DNA from: Akkermansia sp.
Lineage (GTDB): Bacteria > Verrucomicrobiota > Verrucomicrobiia > Verrucomicrobiales > Akkermansiaceae
Assembly: GCA_017477935.1 (NCBI GenBank)
Contig: JAFVIC010000106.1
Coordinates: 1 to 64,000 of the forward strand
Direction: 5' to 3'
DNA length: 64,000 nucleotides
Below the pieces are notes generated by a model. The model was not told where the DNA came from and did not search any database. It worked only from the letters and a program-made list of their open reading frames with translations. Numbering within the stretch: the stretch's first letter is position 1; each line of letters opens with the position of its first letter. Shown here one piece after another: positions 9,634 through 16,854 of the stretch. The translations under genes and the position numbers were made by a program.

Positions 9634-12369
9634 TCAGCGCCCGCCTGCTGCGCGGAGCAGCCGCGCACATTCCGCTTGATCATTTGACTTAGCAATTTTG
9701 AATGGAGTGAAGCCATCCTTGTCTGTCCTGTTGACGGCGATACGGGGGGCTTTTAACAGGAGCCGCACGCATTCAGCGTGGCCTTCTCTGGCAGCGCCGT
9801 GGAGTGGCGTGAATCCATTCCCGGCCGCCTTGTTGACATCGATGCCGGGTGCCGCCAGCAGCTGCTGCACGCACTCGGTGTGGCCGTAAAAAGCCGCCCA
9901 GATAAGGGGCGTATAGCCTTCCTTGTCCTCCCTGTTGATGTCGATACCCGGCGCGGCCAGCAGCTGCTGCACGCACTCGGTGTGACCTTCACTGGCCGCA
10001 TTGTAGAGAGGCGTCCCGGCATTACCCGCCTTATTGACGTCGATACCAGGCGCGGCCAACAGGAGCTTCACGCACTCAATGTGGCCATCGTAGGTTGCCC
10101 AGTAGAGGGGAGTCCGGCCTGCTTCATCCGCCTTGTTGACGTCGATACCGGGTGCTGCCAGCAGCTGCTGCACGCACTCGGTGCGGCCATACCAAGCTGC
10201 CCAGTAGAGGGGTGTGCAGCTATCTTTGTCTGCTTGGTTGACGTTGATGTCGGGCGCGGCCAGCAGGAGCCGCACGCACTCGGTGTGGCCGCAACTGACC
10301 GCCTTGCAGAGGGGCGTGTCGCCATCCTTGGCCGCCTTGTTGACGTCGATACCGGGCGCGGCCAGCAGCTGCTTCACGCTCTCGGTGCGGCCGTAACAGG
10401 CTGCCCAGTAGAGGGGAGTCTCGCCACCATTGTCCGCTTGGTTGACGTTGATATCGGGAGCTGTGAGCAATTCCCTGAGTTGCTCGGTGTTATCAGCAAT
10501 GATTGCCAGGGAAAGTGGATTCCATTCGCTGACGTTGATACCGGTGGCTGCCAGCAGGAGCTGCACGCACTCGGTGTGGCCATGCCAAGCTGCCCAATAG
10601 AGGGGAGTCTCGCCATCCTTATCGGCCTTGTTGATGTCGATATCCGGCGCGGCCAGCAGGAGCTTCACGCACTCGGTGCGGCCGTAACAGGCCGCCCAGT
10701 AGAGGGGAGTCTCGCCATCCTTATCGGCCTTGTTGACGTCGATACCGGGCGCGGCCAGCAGGAGCCGTACACACTCGGTGTAGCCACGCTCCGCTGCCAA
10801 GAGGAGGGGTGTCCGCTCACTCTCGTCTCCCTTGTTGACATCTGCTCCCGCGGCGATGAGTAGGGTTAACTGCTCCGGATTGTTATCACTTGCAGCGTCA
10901 AGGATTTTGTCATCGTATTGAGATTCCGGGATGCCCTCCTTTCTGAGTTTGCTTTGTGCTTCTTCGCGAGCCTTGCGTTCGGCTTCTTCGCGGGCTTTGC
11001 GCTCGGCTTCTTCGCGGGCCTTGCGTTCGGCTTCTTCGCGGGCCTTGCGTTCAGCTTCTTCGCGAGCCTTGCGTTCGGCTTCTTCGCGAGCCTTGCGCTC
11101 GGCTTCTTCGCGGGCCTTGCGTTCGGCTTCTTCGCGAGCCTTGCGCTCGGCTTCTTCGCGGGCCATGCGCTCGGCTTCTTCGCGAGCCATGCGCTCGGCT
11201 TCCTGTCTGGCGAATTCATCGCGCATTCGTTGTTCAGCTTTTTCCTGAGCCTGCTGATAGAATAAGTACACGCCGGGGATTGCCAGCGCAAGCACGAGAG
11301 CGATTATGGCTCCGGTGATGAGCGCTTTATGGCCCCGTTTGCGTGGGGCTATAATTTGTTTGCTTGAAGGCGGTTCCGGAGGTTCGCTGACGGTTGAGGT
11401 GTTGATAGGTGTGGTGTAGATAACCTTAGCCGCAGTCGTTTTCGCTATCGGCATTGCGGCTGACAGGGCGGTGAGCCATTCATCTGTGCTCTGCCAGCGG
11501 TCCTTGCCACGGATGGCGAGGGCCTTGTCGATGGTGGCGAGGAAGGCGGGGCTGAAGCGACTGAACAGTTCGGCTCGATTGGCCAGCGGGCGCAGCGGGT
11601 CTGTTTCTTCAATCAGACGGTCATTGGCTTCGAGCGGTCGTTCGCCGGTGATGAGTCGGTAGCAGGTGGCACCGAGTGAGTAAATATCCGTCCACGGTCC
11701 GCGTTTGCCACGAACAGTTATCTGTTCAATGGGTGAGTACCCGGGGGAACCCACCAGCGTGGCGGAGCGCTCGCTGATGATGGCGCGCGCGGTGCCGAAG
11801 TCGATGAGCACGGGCGTGCCTTCTTCCGTCAGCAGGATATTGGCGGGCTTGACATCGCGGTGATAAATGTTATTGACGTGCAGGTACTTCAGCGCACCGA
11901 GCATGGTGCGCAGTTTGGGCTGCAGCCAGGCCTCGGTCATGGCTGCGGGAGCAGGCGCGGCGGTGTGCAGTTCTTTGCTGTCGAGCCAGGGCATCACATA
12001 ATAGGCTGTCCCCAGAGCTTCGAACGCATCCTGCACCTTCACGATGTTCGGGTGGTCGAGTCGGGCAAGTAGTTGGGCTTCTTCGACAAATCGGGTGAGC
12101 AGCTTGGGGTATTCCTGCAGCTCATCGTTCGGATTGGTGGCCGACACCTGCAAGGTGGCGGGGTCACGCCAGGCGCAGAAGGTCGGCAGATTTTCCTTGA
12201 TGACAACTTTCTCGCCGCTGCTGATGACCTCCGCCAGATAGGTGATACCGAAGCCGCCTTGCCCCAGTGAGCGGAGAATACGATAGTTCCCCAGCTCCAC
12301 CCCCTCGGGCAGGGCGAGCTTGTTTTGCTGCACTCCGGCGCTTGTATTCTGAGAATTTCCGGTTGCCAT
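9634..12369 (-). CDS. Membrane Ser/Thr kinase with ER/K helix and ankyrin-repeat ectodomain
   Basis: A 911-residue receptor-like kinase. Residues 28-300 are a bacterial Hanks-type kinase: glycine loop LGQGGFG (35-41), Lys in VVIKEN, HRDVKPANILL (Asp about 172), DFGTA and GSPGYSPIEQ. A Pro-rich linker leads to one membrane span (about 349-372) preceded by PRKRGHK, so the kinase is cytoplasmic and the rest should be periplasmic. Then come ten copies of the octapeptide EAERKARE (two with M for K), a probable rigid single helix, and about 13 ankyrin repeats (about 485-905), nearly all with the Cys of TECV. The paralogue at 12502-14550 shares the kinase and span but has a different spacer. Confidence 0.9.
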   Translation of the reverse strand: MATGNSQNTSAGVQQNKLALPEGVELGNYRILRSLGQGGFGITYLAEVISSGEKVVIKENLPTFCAWRDPATLQVSATNPNDELQEYPKLLTRFVEEAQLLARLDHPNIVKVQDAFEALGTAYYVMPWLDSKELHTAAPAPAAMTEAWLQPKLRTMLGALKYLHVNNIYHRDVKPANILLTEEGTPVLIDFGTARAIISERSATLVGSPGYSPIEQITVRGKRGPWTDIYSLGATCYRLITGERPLEANDRLIEETDPLRPLANRAELFSRFSPAFLATIDKALAIRGKDRWQSTDEWLTALSAAMPIAKTTAAKVIYTTPINTSTVSEPPEPPSSKQIIAPRKRGHKALITGAIIALVLALAIPGVYLFYQQAQEKAEQRMRDEFARQEAERMAREEAERMAREEAERKAREEAERKAREEAERKAREEAERKAREEAERKAREEAERKAREEAERKAREEAERKAREEAQSKLRKEGIPESQYDDKILDAASDNNPEQLTLLIAAGADVNKGDESERTPLLLAAERGYTECVRLLLAAPGIDVNKADKDGETPLYWAACYGRTECVKLLLAAPDIDINKADKDGETPLYWAAWHGHTECVQLLLAATGINVSEWNPLSLAIIADNTEQLRELLTAPDINVNQADNGGETPLYWAACYGRTESVKQLLAAPGIDVNKAAKDGDTPLCKAVSCGHTECVRLLLAAPDINVNQADKDSCTPLYWAAWYGRTECVQQLLAAPGIDVNKADEAGRTPLYWATYDGHIECVKLLLAAPGIDVNKAGNAGTPLYNAASEGHTECVQQLLAAPGIDINREDKEGYTPLIWAAFYGHTECVQQLLAAPGIDVNKAAGNGFTPLHGAAREGHAECVRLLLKAPRIAVNRTDKDGFTPFKIAKSNDQAECARLLRAAGGR
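9660..10880 (-). repeat. Ankyrin-coding tandem DNA repeats (kinase 1)
   Basis: About twelve units of roughly 99 bases that differ at few positions, each encoding a 33-residue ankyrin repeat with the TPLYWAA, GHTECV and LLLAAPGIDVNK cores. The high identity between units, also at third codon positions, points to recent expansion or gene conversion. Unit number may vary between strains. Confidence 0.85.
10958..11197 (-). repeat. 24-base tandem repeat, ten units
   Basis: Ten head-to-tail copies of a 24-base unit beginning GCTTCTTCGCG on the plus strand, in frame in kinase 1 and encoding EAERKARE or EAERMARE. Copies differ mainly at silent positions (CGCGAG/CGCGGG). Contraction or expansion would change the length of the protein arm by 8 residues each. 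Confidence 0.9.
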
Positions 12370-12431
12370 ACAGGTCAGTAAAGAATGAAGGCGTGGTCAT
12401 CAGAGCTGGCAGAAAAAGCTCCGCTGCCGAG

Positions 12432-12460
12432 AGTTTAGCACGTGCGAGCCCCGTTTTCAA
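12432..12460 (-). promoter_or_regulatory. Promoter of kinase 1
   Basis: Minus strand: TTGAAA (12455-12460), a 17-base spacer, TAAACT (12432-12437). The start codon is 62 bases beyond the -10 box, so unlike many genes here this mRNA has a real leader of about 55 bases. Confidence 0.55.
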
Positions 12461-12501
12461 TAACTATCGTTTAAAAACGGGGCATTTTCAGATTTTTCGC
12501 T

Positions 12502-14550
12502 CTAACGCCCGCCTGCTGCGCGTATCAGTACGGCACAACTCTCATCACTCGTTAATTGCAGGGGCGTATCTCCACTATTGTCCGTCTTGTTGACGTCGAT
12601 ACCGGGGGCAGCCAGCAGGAGCCGTACACACTCTTCGTGGCTGCAGCGGGCCGCCTCGTGGAGGGGAGTCCTGCCAGGATTGTTAGCCTTGTGGACATCG
12701 ATACCGGGGGCAGCCAGCAGGAGCTGCACGCACTCGGTGTGGCCTCCGCTGATTGCCGCGGAAAGGGGATTCTCCTTGTTGACGTTGATACCGGGCGCGG
12801 CCAGCAGGAGCCGCACGCACTCGGTGTGGCCTCCGCTGCTTGCCGAGGAAAGGGGATTCTCCTTGTTGACGTTGATGCCGGGCACGGCCAGCAGGAGCTG
12901 CACGCACTCGGCGTGGCCTCTTCCGGCCGCCATGGAGAGGGGTGTTCTGCCATTCGAGTCTTTCTTGTTGACGTTGATACCGGGCGCGGCCAGCATGAGC
13001 TTCACGTACTCGGTGTAGCCTCTTTCGGCCGCCATGCAGAGGGGCGTGCCGCTGACATCAGCTCCGGCGGCGATGAGCAGAGCCAGCTGTTCGGGTTTAT
13101 TCCAGTATATTGCATCAATGATTTTTGAGTTATATTCAGATTCAGAGATGCCTGCCTCCTGGAGTTTGAGTTGAGCGTCCTGGCGGGTCGTTTTCCCGAT
13201 TTGGGGGGTGCGCTCCGTTTCTCCGGCCTTGCGTTTTGATTCTTCTTGCTTTGGGGTGGAGACTGTGCGGGTCTGTTGTTCAGCGGCTTCTTCCTCTTCG
13301 GTGGCTCCTTCCTCTTCAGCGGCTTCTTCTTCTTCGGTGGCTTCTTCTTCTTCGGTGGCTTCTTCTTCGGCGGCCTCATCCTCAGAGGGTTCTTCGCTGC
13401 CGCTCTCGGTCACCGTCAGCCGGGCGAATTCATCGCGCAGTTGTTGCGCTGTACTTTCCTCTGCGTGCTTATAGAGCAAGTACACACCGGGGATTCCCAA
13501 AGCGAATATGAGAATAATGACAGCTCCCAGGATGTGCGTCATATTGAGCTGTTTGCGTGGTGCCGGTTCGGGGAATACGCTGATGGGGGTGGTGCCGATA
13601 CTGGTAACGGGGCCGGTAGTCGAGTGGGGGTCCGACGTCACGGCGGGCGGTTCCGATTGCTCCGGCGGGGCAGGCAGGGCAGCGAGCCATTCATCGGTGG
13701 TCTGCCAGCGGTCTTTGCCACGGATGGCAAGGGCCTTGTCGATGGTGGCGAGGAACTCGGGCCTGAAGCGCCCGAAGAGTTCAGAGCGCTGAGCCAGCGG
13801 GCGCAGCGGGTCTTCCTCTTCATCCACTCGGTCGAACGCCAGCGGCGTGCACTCACCGGTGATAAGTCGGTAACAAGTGGCACCGAGGGAGTAGATATCC
13901 GTCCACGGTCCGCGCTTGCCCTTAGCTCGCATCTGCTCAATGGGCGAGTAACCGGGGGAGCCCACCAGCGTGGCGGAGCGCTCGCTGATGATGGCGCGCG
14001 CGGTGCCGAAGTCGATGAGCACGGGGGTGCCGTCCTCCGTCAGCAGGATATTGCCGGGCTTGACATCGCGGTGGTAGATGTTATTGCTGTGCAGGTATTG
14101 CAGGGCATCGAGCATGGTGCGCAGGAGTGATTGCAACCAGGCCTCGGTCAGGTTCTCGGGGGCGGTTTTGTGCAGTTCTGTACCACCGAGCCAGGGCATC
14201 ACGTAATAGGCTGTCCCCAGCGCCTCGAACGCGTCCAGCACCTTCACGATGTTCGGGTGGTCGAGTCGGGCAAGCAGGCGGGCTTCTTCCACAAATCGGG
14301 TGAGCAGTTTGGGGTATTCCTGCAGCTCATCGTTCGGGTTGGTGGCCGATACCTGCAAGGTGCTGCGATCACGCCAGGCGCAGAAGGTCGGCAGATTTTC
14401 CTTGATAACAACTTTCTCGCCGCTGCTGATGACCTCCGCCAGATAGGTGATACCGAACCCGCCTTGCCCCAGCGTGCGCAGTATGCGGTAATCCCCCAGC
14501 TCCGTGCCGACAGGCAGCGCGATTTCGATGTTATTTTCCATTGTAACCAT
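12502..14550 (-). CDS. Membrane Ser/Thr kinase with acidic spacer and ankyrin ectodomain
   Basis: A 682-residue paralogue of the next gene downstream (9634-12369). The kinase domain is nearly identical in places: LGQGGFGITYLAEV (about 28-41), HRDVKPGNILL, DFGTARAIISE, GSPGYSPIEQ. One membrane span (THILGAVIILIFALGIPGVYLLY) is followed by a RDEFARL juxtamembrane motif shared with kinase 1, then a run of Glu-rich repeats (EEEATEEEEATE) in place of the ER/K arm, and about seven ankyrin repeats ending in RAAGGR, as in kinase 1. The start is MVTMENN at 14550 or MENN at 14541. Both kinases have their own promoter. A tandem duplication followed by spacer replacement is the simplest reading. Confidence 0.9.
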   Translation of the reverse strand: MVTMENNIEIALPVGTELGDYRILRTLGQGGFGITYLAEVISSGEKVVIKENLPTFCAWRDRSTLQVSATNPNDELQEYPKLLTRFVEEARLLARLDHPNIVKVLDAFEALGTAYYVMPWLGGTELHKTAPENLTEAWLQSLLRTMLDALQYLHSNNIYHRDVKPGNILLTEDGTPVLIDFGTARAIISERSATLVGSPGYSPIEQMRAKGKRGPWTDIYSLGATCYRLITGECTPLAFDRVDEEEDPLRPLAQRSELFGRFRPEFLATIDKALAIRGKDRWQTTDEWLAALPAPPEQSEPPAVTSDPHSTTGPVTSIGTTPISVFPEPAPRKQLNMTHILGAVIILIFALGIPGVYLLYKHAEESTAQQLRDEFARLTVTESGSEEPSEDEAAEEEATEEEEATEEEEAAEEEGATEEEEAAEQQTRTVSTPKQEESKRKAGETERTPQIGKTTRQDAQLKLQEAGISESEYNSKIIDAIYWNKPEQLALLIAAGADVSGTPLCMAAERGYTEYVKLMLAAPGINVNKKDSNGRTPLSMAAGRGHAECVQLLLAVPGINVNKENPLSSASSGGHTECVRLLLAAPGINVNKENPLSAAISGGHTECVQLLLAAPGIDVHKANNPGRTPLHEAARCSHEECVRLLLAAPGIDVNKTDNSGDTPLQLTSDESCAVLIRAAGGR
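13280..13400 (-). repeat. Acidic low-complexity coding repeat (kinase 2)
   Basis: Imperfect short repeats of GCTTCTTCTTCTTCGGTG type encode alternating EEEATE/EEEAAE blocks between the membrane span and the ankyrin repeats. It occupies the same place as the 24-base repeat in kinase 1 but is acidic instead of charge-balanced. Confidence 0.75.
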
Positions 14551-14568
14551 ACCGTGTTTGATATGTTT

Positions 14569-14596
14569 ATTCTACAGATTTCGGGCCTATTTGCAA
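14569..14596 (-). promoter_or_regulatory. Promoter of kinase 2
   Basis: Minus strand: TTGCAA (14591-14596), a 16-base spacer, TGTAGAAT with TAGAAT at 14569-14574. It is nearly the same sequence as the promoter at 9474-9501, including the ATCTGTAGAATA core. Confidence 0.7.
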
Positions 14597-14654
14597 ACAA
14601 AAAAACACATTTCCGCGAGCTGCTCTCTGTCACGACTTTCTCAGACTTGTCGAG

Positions 14655-14679
14655 TTCTGCGGGCATTGCGCCCGCAGAA
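14655..14679. repeat. Perfect 10-bp-arm hairpin
   Basis: Arms TTCTGCGGGC and GCCCGCAGAA around an ATTGC loop. The core CTGCGGGC-ATTGC-GCCCGC recurs at 15111-15129, so the two copies bracket the inverted pair of mosaic repeats B and C. Confidence 0.75.
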
Positions 14680-14683
14680 TATA

Positions 14684-14805
14684 GAGTCCGTCAGGACGAC
14701 AGAAAATAGCCGGAGCCCCGCCGTATGGCGGGCCGGCAGAAGGCCGCCGCATGGGATTGAGCCTCGGTCATCTGTCGGCCCTCCGCGTTCCGCGTCGGGG
14801 CTCTC
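14684..14805 (-). repeat. Mosaic palindromic repeat, copy B (short)
   Basis: Read on the minus strand it starts GAGAGCCCCGACGCGGAACG like copy A, keeps the CCCGCC/GGCGGG hairpin and the GGCTATT-CTGTCGTCC end, but lacks the middle block with the CTCCGG/CCGGAG and GCTGC/GCAGC hairpins found in copies A and C. The missing GCTGC-TGAC-GCAGC module sits by itself at about 14831-14844, in the opposite orientation to B and C. Confidence 0.75.
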
Positions 14806-14911
14806 GTTTTTTTCATTCTTCCCGGTGGTTTCGCTGCTGACGCAGCTCCACCACCGGCTACTATCTGCCGCCCCCGCGGGGCTTTTGAGTTCGTCGGGCG
14901 TTCCGCTCGCT

Positions 14912-15090
14912 GAATTTTGAGTCCGTAGGACGACAGACAATAGCCGGAGCCGAAGCTGCGTCAGCAGCGAAGTCTCCGGTAACAGGAGAAAAACATATCG
15001 GAGCCCCGCCGGATGGCGGGCCGGCAGAAGGCCACCGCTTCAGACCGAGCCTCGGCCATCTGTCGGCCCTCTGCGTTCCACGTCGGGGCT
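14912..15090 (-). repeat. Mosaic palindromic repeat, copy C (full)
   Basis: On the minus strand it matches copy A over nearly the whole length, with scattered substitutions and the same internal hairpins, and ends with the same GACTCAAAATTC. Copies B and C lie head to tail, separated by about 105 bases carrying further GC-rich hairpin modules. Nothing coding is seen in 14600-15240. Confidence 0.75.
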
Positions 15091-15110
15091 TGCCTTTTCT
15101 TTTTTGAATT

Positions 15111-15129
15111 CTGCGGGCATTGCGCCCGC
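15111..15129. repeat. Second copy of the CTGCGGGC hairpin
   Basis: CTGCGGGC, an ATTGC loop and GCCCGC, matching the core of 14655-14679. It marks the outer edge of copy C. Positions 15130-15244 hold nothing I recognise except the promoter region of the next gene. Confidence 0.65.
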
Positions 15130-15244
15130 GACTTGTTTGATAAATCCCGATTTGTCCAACGGAGATTGGGTAATCAGTAAATCTGAAACACACCCTTTAA
15201 ATTCGCTCATTTCGGTGATTTCCCTTGCATGCGTCGGCCAAGTG

Positions 15245-15250
15245 TAGCAT
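15245..15250 (+). promoter_or_regulatory. -10 box that decides the start of the squalene/phytoene synthase gene
   Basis: TAGCAT preceded by GTG. A TTG codon (15225) and an ATG (15252) lie upstream of or against this box and could not be on the mRNA, so ATG 15261 (10 bases after the box) is the likely start. No convincing -35 hexamer is seen at the right distance. Confidence 0.45.
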
Positions 15251-15260
15251 AATGTCAGGC

Positions 15261-16169
15261 ATGAAGCGGGGTTGTGACCTGACAGGTGAGCTGCTCAAAG
15301 CAGTATCGCGTTCGTTTTACCTGACGATATATTGGCTGCCGGCGGAAATGCGACCGGGGGTCGCGCTGGGCTATATGCTGGCGCGTGCCACTGACAGTGT
15401 GGCGGATACCTCCACCGCGGCACCTGAGCGCCGAGCGGAGGTGCTGCGTGCCATGGGGCGGGCGATTGCCGGTAGTGCAGCAGCTGATGAGGTGGCCGCG
15501 CTGGCCACAACCCTGGCCGGCGACATGGCGGCGGCTCAGACCAACCCGGCCGAGGCTACCCTGCTGCAGCGTTTCGCTGATTGCCTGGCGGCGCTGGAGT
15601 CTTTCCCGCCGGAGCAGCAGGCCTGCATACGCAAGGTTCTGGCTACCATCATTGAAGGTCAGCTGTGGGATATTACCTATTTTCAGCAGCACGACAGCGT
15701 GCAGAGTGATGATGATACCGTGCTCTACACCTATCGCGTGGCGGGGTGCGTGGGTGAGTTCTGGACGGAGCTGGGCTATGCCGCCCTCGGGGCGCGTTTC
15801 TGTGACCCCGCTCTCCGGGAGCTGATGGAACAGGCCGGCGTGCGCTATGGTCGCGGCTTGCAGCTCATCAATATATTGCGCGACCGTGCTGAGGATTCGG
15901 AGCGAGGGCGGGCTTACCTGTGCTCAGCTCCTGAAAAGTGGCTTAACCGCGCCGCTTATTACATGAATGACGGTCTGGACTACTGCCGGCGCCTGCGAGG
16001 GTTCAGGCTGCGTTTTGCGGCTATGCTCCCGGCGCTCATCGGCTTGAAAACAATAGCCTTGCTCCGTAGAGCAAGGCCGGAAGACGGGCGAGTCAAGATA
16101 CCGCGCCGGGCTGTTTACGCCAGCATGTTGCGGGCGGTGTGGCTCAGCCTTGTTGCGCAAGCTTCTTGA
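15261..16169 (+). CDS. Squalene/phytoene synthase family protein
   Basis: A 302-residue head-to-head prenyl synthase. Both Asp-rich Mg-binding motifs are present: DSVAD (in ARATDSVADT) and DRAED (in NILRDRAEDSERG), together with the early SRSFYLTIYWLP motif. The family joins two farnesyl or geranylgeranyl diphosphates to squalene, presqualene diphosphate or phytoene; the sequence alone does not tell which. There are no other carotenoid or hopanoid genes in the window. The 3' end overlaps the convergent def gene by 26 bases. The longer TTG/ATG starts upstream are rejected because of the -10 box position. Confidence 0.85.
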   Translation: MKRGCDLTGELLKAVSRSFYLTIYWLPAEMRPGVALGYMLARATDSVADTSTAAPERRAEVLRAMGRAIAGSAAADEVAALATTLAGDMAAAQTNPAEATLLQRFADCLAALESFPPEQQACIRKVLATIIEGQLWDITYFQQHDSVQSDDDTVLYTYRVAGCVGEFWTELGYAALGARFCDPALRELMEQAGVRYGRGLQLINILRDRAEDSERGRAYLCSAPEKWLNRAAYYMNDGLDYCRRLRGFRLRFAAMLPALIGLKTIALLRRARPEDGRVKIPRRAVYASMLRAVWLSLVAQAS

Positions 16170-16704
16170 GCTTTTTGGCCAGCGTGATTTTGGCGGCTGA
16201 GGAGACGCGATCGGTGAAAAGGAACCCTTCCAGGTGGTCGCACTCGTGCTGCAGGCAGCGGGCAAGCAGACCACCGCAGTCAATCTCAAGCACGGAGCCA
16301 TCGAGCTGGGGCAGGGTGGCTTTCACAAACTCAGGGCGCGACACGTTGGCGCGGATATTGTGCACGCTCAGGCAACCTTCGGTGAAGAGGTATTCCTTCC
16401 CGTAAGGTTCGAGAACAGGGTTGATGAAGACCAGCGGCATGATGTCGCGGATGGGGCGCAGCTCACCATTGATTGTCGCCATCTCAGGCTCGGCATTGTC
16501 TTCTTCCTCATCCTCAGGGATATCGATAACGACCAGGCGCAGGTTCTCACCGACCTGGGGGGCTGCCAGACCGATGCCGTTGGCCGCATACATCGTTTCA
16601 ATCATATTCGAGGCGAGAGCGTGGATGGCTTCATCCACATGCTCGACAGGTGCACTGACGGCACGCAGTACCGGATTGCCGTATTTTGTAATGGAAAGCA
16701 GCAT
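16144..16704 (-). CDS. def: Peptide deformylase
   Basis: Removes the formyl group from nascent proteins. A 186-residue enzyme with all three motifs: GIGLAAPQVG, EGCLSV (metal Cys) and QHECDHLEG (metal His pair and catalytic Glu). An acidic insertion (PEDEEEDNAEPE) lies between the first two motifs, so it is slightly long for the family. The ATG at 16704 starts the conserved MLLSITKYGNPVLR; a longer reading from 16764 would cover its own promoter. It converges on the prenyl synthase gene with a 26-base overlap. Confidence 0.95.
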   Translation of the reverse strand: MLLSITKYGNPVLRAVSAPVEHVDEAIHALASNMIETMYAANGIGLAAPQVGENLRLVVIDIPEDEEEDNAEPEMATINGELRPIRDIMPLVFINPVLEPYGKEYLFTEGCLSVHNIRANVSRPEFVKATLPQLDGSVLEIDCGGLLARCLQHECDHLEGFLFTDRVSSAAKITLAKKLKKLAQQG

Positions 16705-16731
16705 AACGTGTGTCTTGATTTTTCGGCGGCT

Positions 16732-16760
16732 ATTCTGCATGGACTTGGTCGGGAAGTCAA
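16732..16760 (-). promoter_or_regulatory. Promoter of def
   Basis: Minus strand: TTGACT (16755-16760), a 17-base spacer, CAGAAT (16732-16737). The leader would be about 20 bases. Confidence 0.65.
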
Positions 16761-16813
16761 GCACAAGTCAAGTCATTTATGTGCATGCAGTCACACTATC
16801 CTGACATGCAGTG

Positions 16814-16842
16814 TTGACGAAGGGGGACTGAAATGGTACGAT
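16814..16842 (+). promoter_or_regulatory. Promoter of mutL
   Basis: TTGACG (16814-16819), a 17-base spacer, TACGAT (16837-16842). ATG follows 12 bases later, preceded by GCGCGCG. This excludes longer in-frame starts back to 16234. Confidence 0.7.
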
Positions 16843-16854
16843 AGCGCGCGCAAG

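Noticed and set aside
9778..10863. 361-residue repetitive plus-strand frame opposite the ankyrin repeats
   Set aside because: The repeats are inherited from the ankyrin code on the minus strand; the read-out (VDVDTGRGQQ) has no known fold.
10958..11197. CRISPR-like array of 24-base repeats
   Set aside because: There are no spacers; units are contiguous, in frame and encode EAERKARE inside the kinase.
16234..16854. 207-residue N-terminal extension of mutL
   Set aside because: It covers def on the opposite strand and the mutL promoter. MutL homology begins right after 16855.
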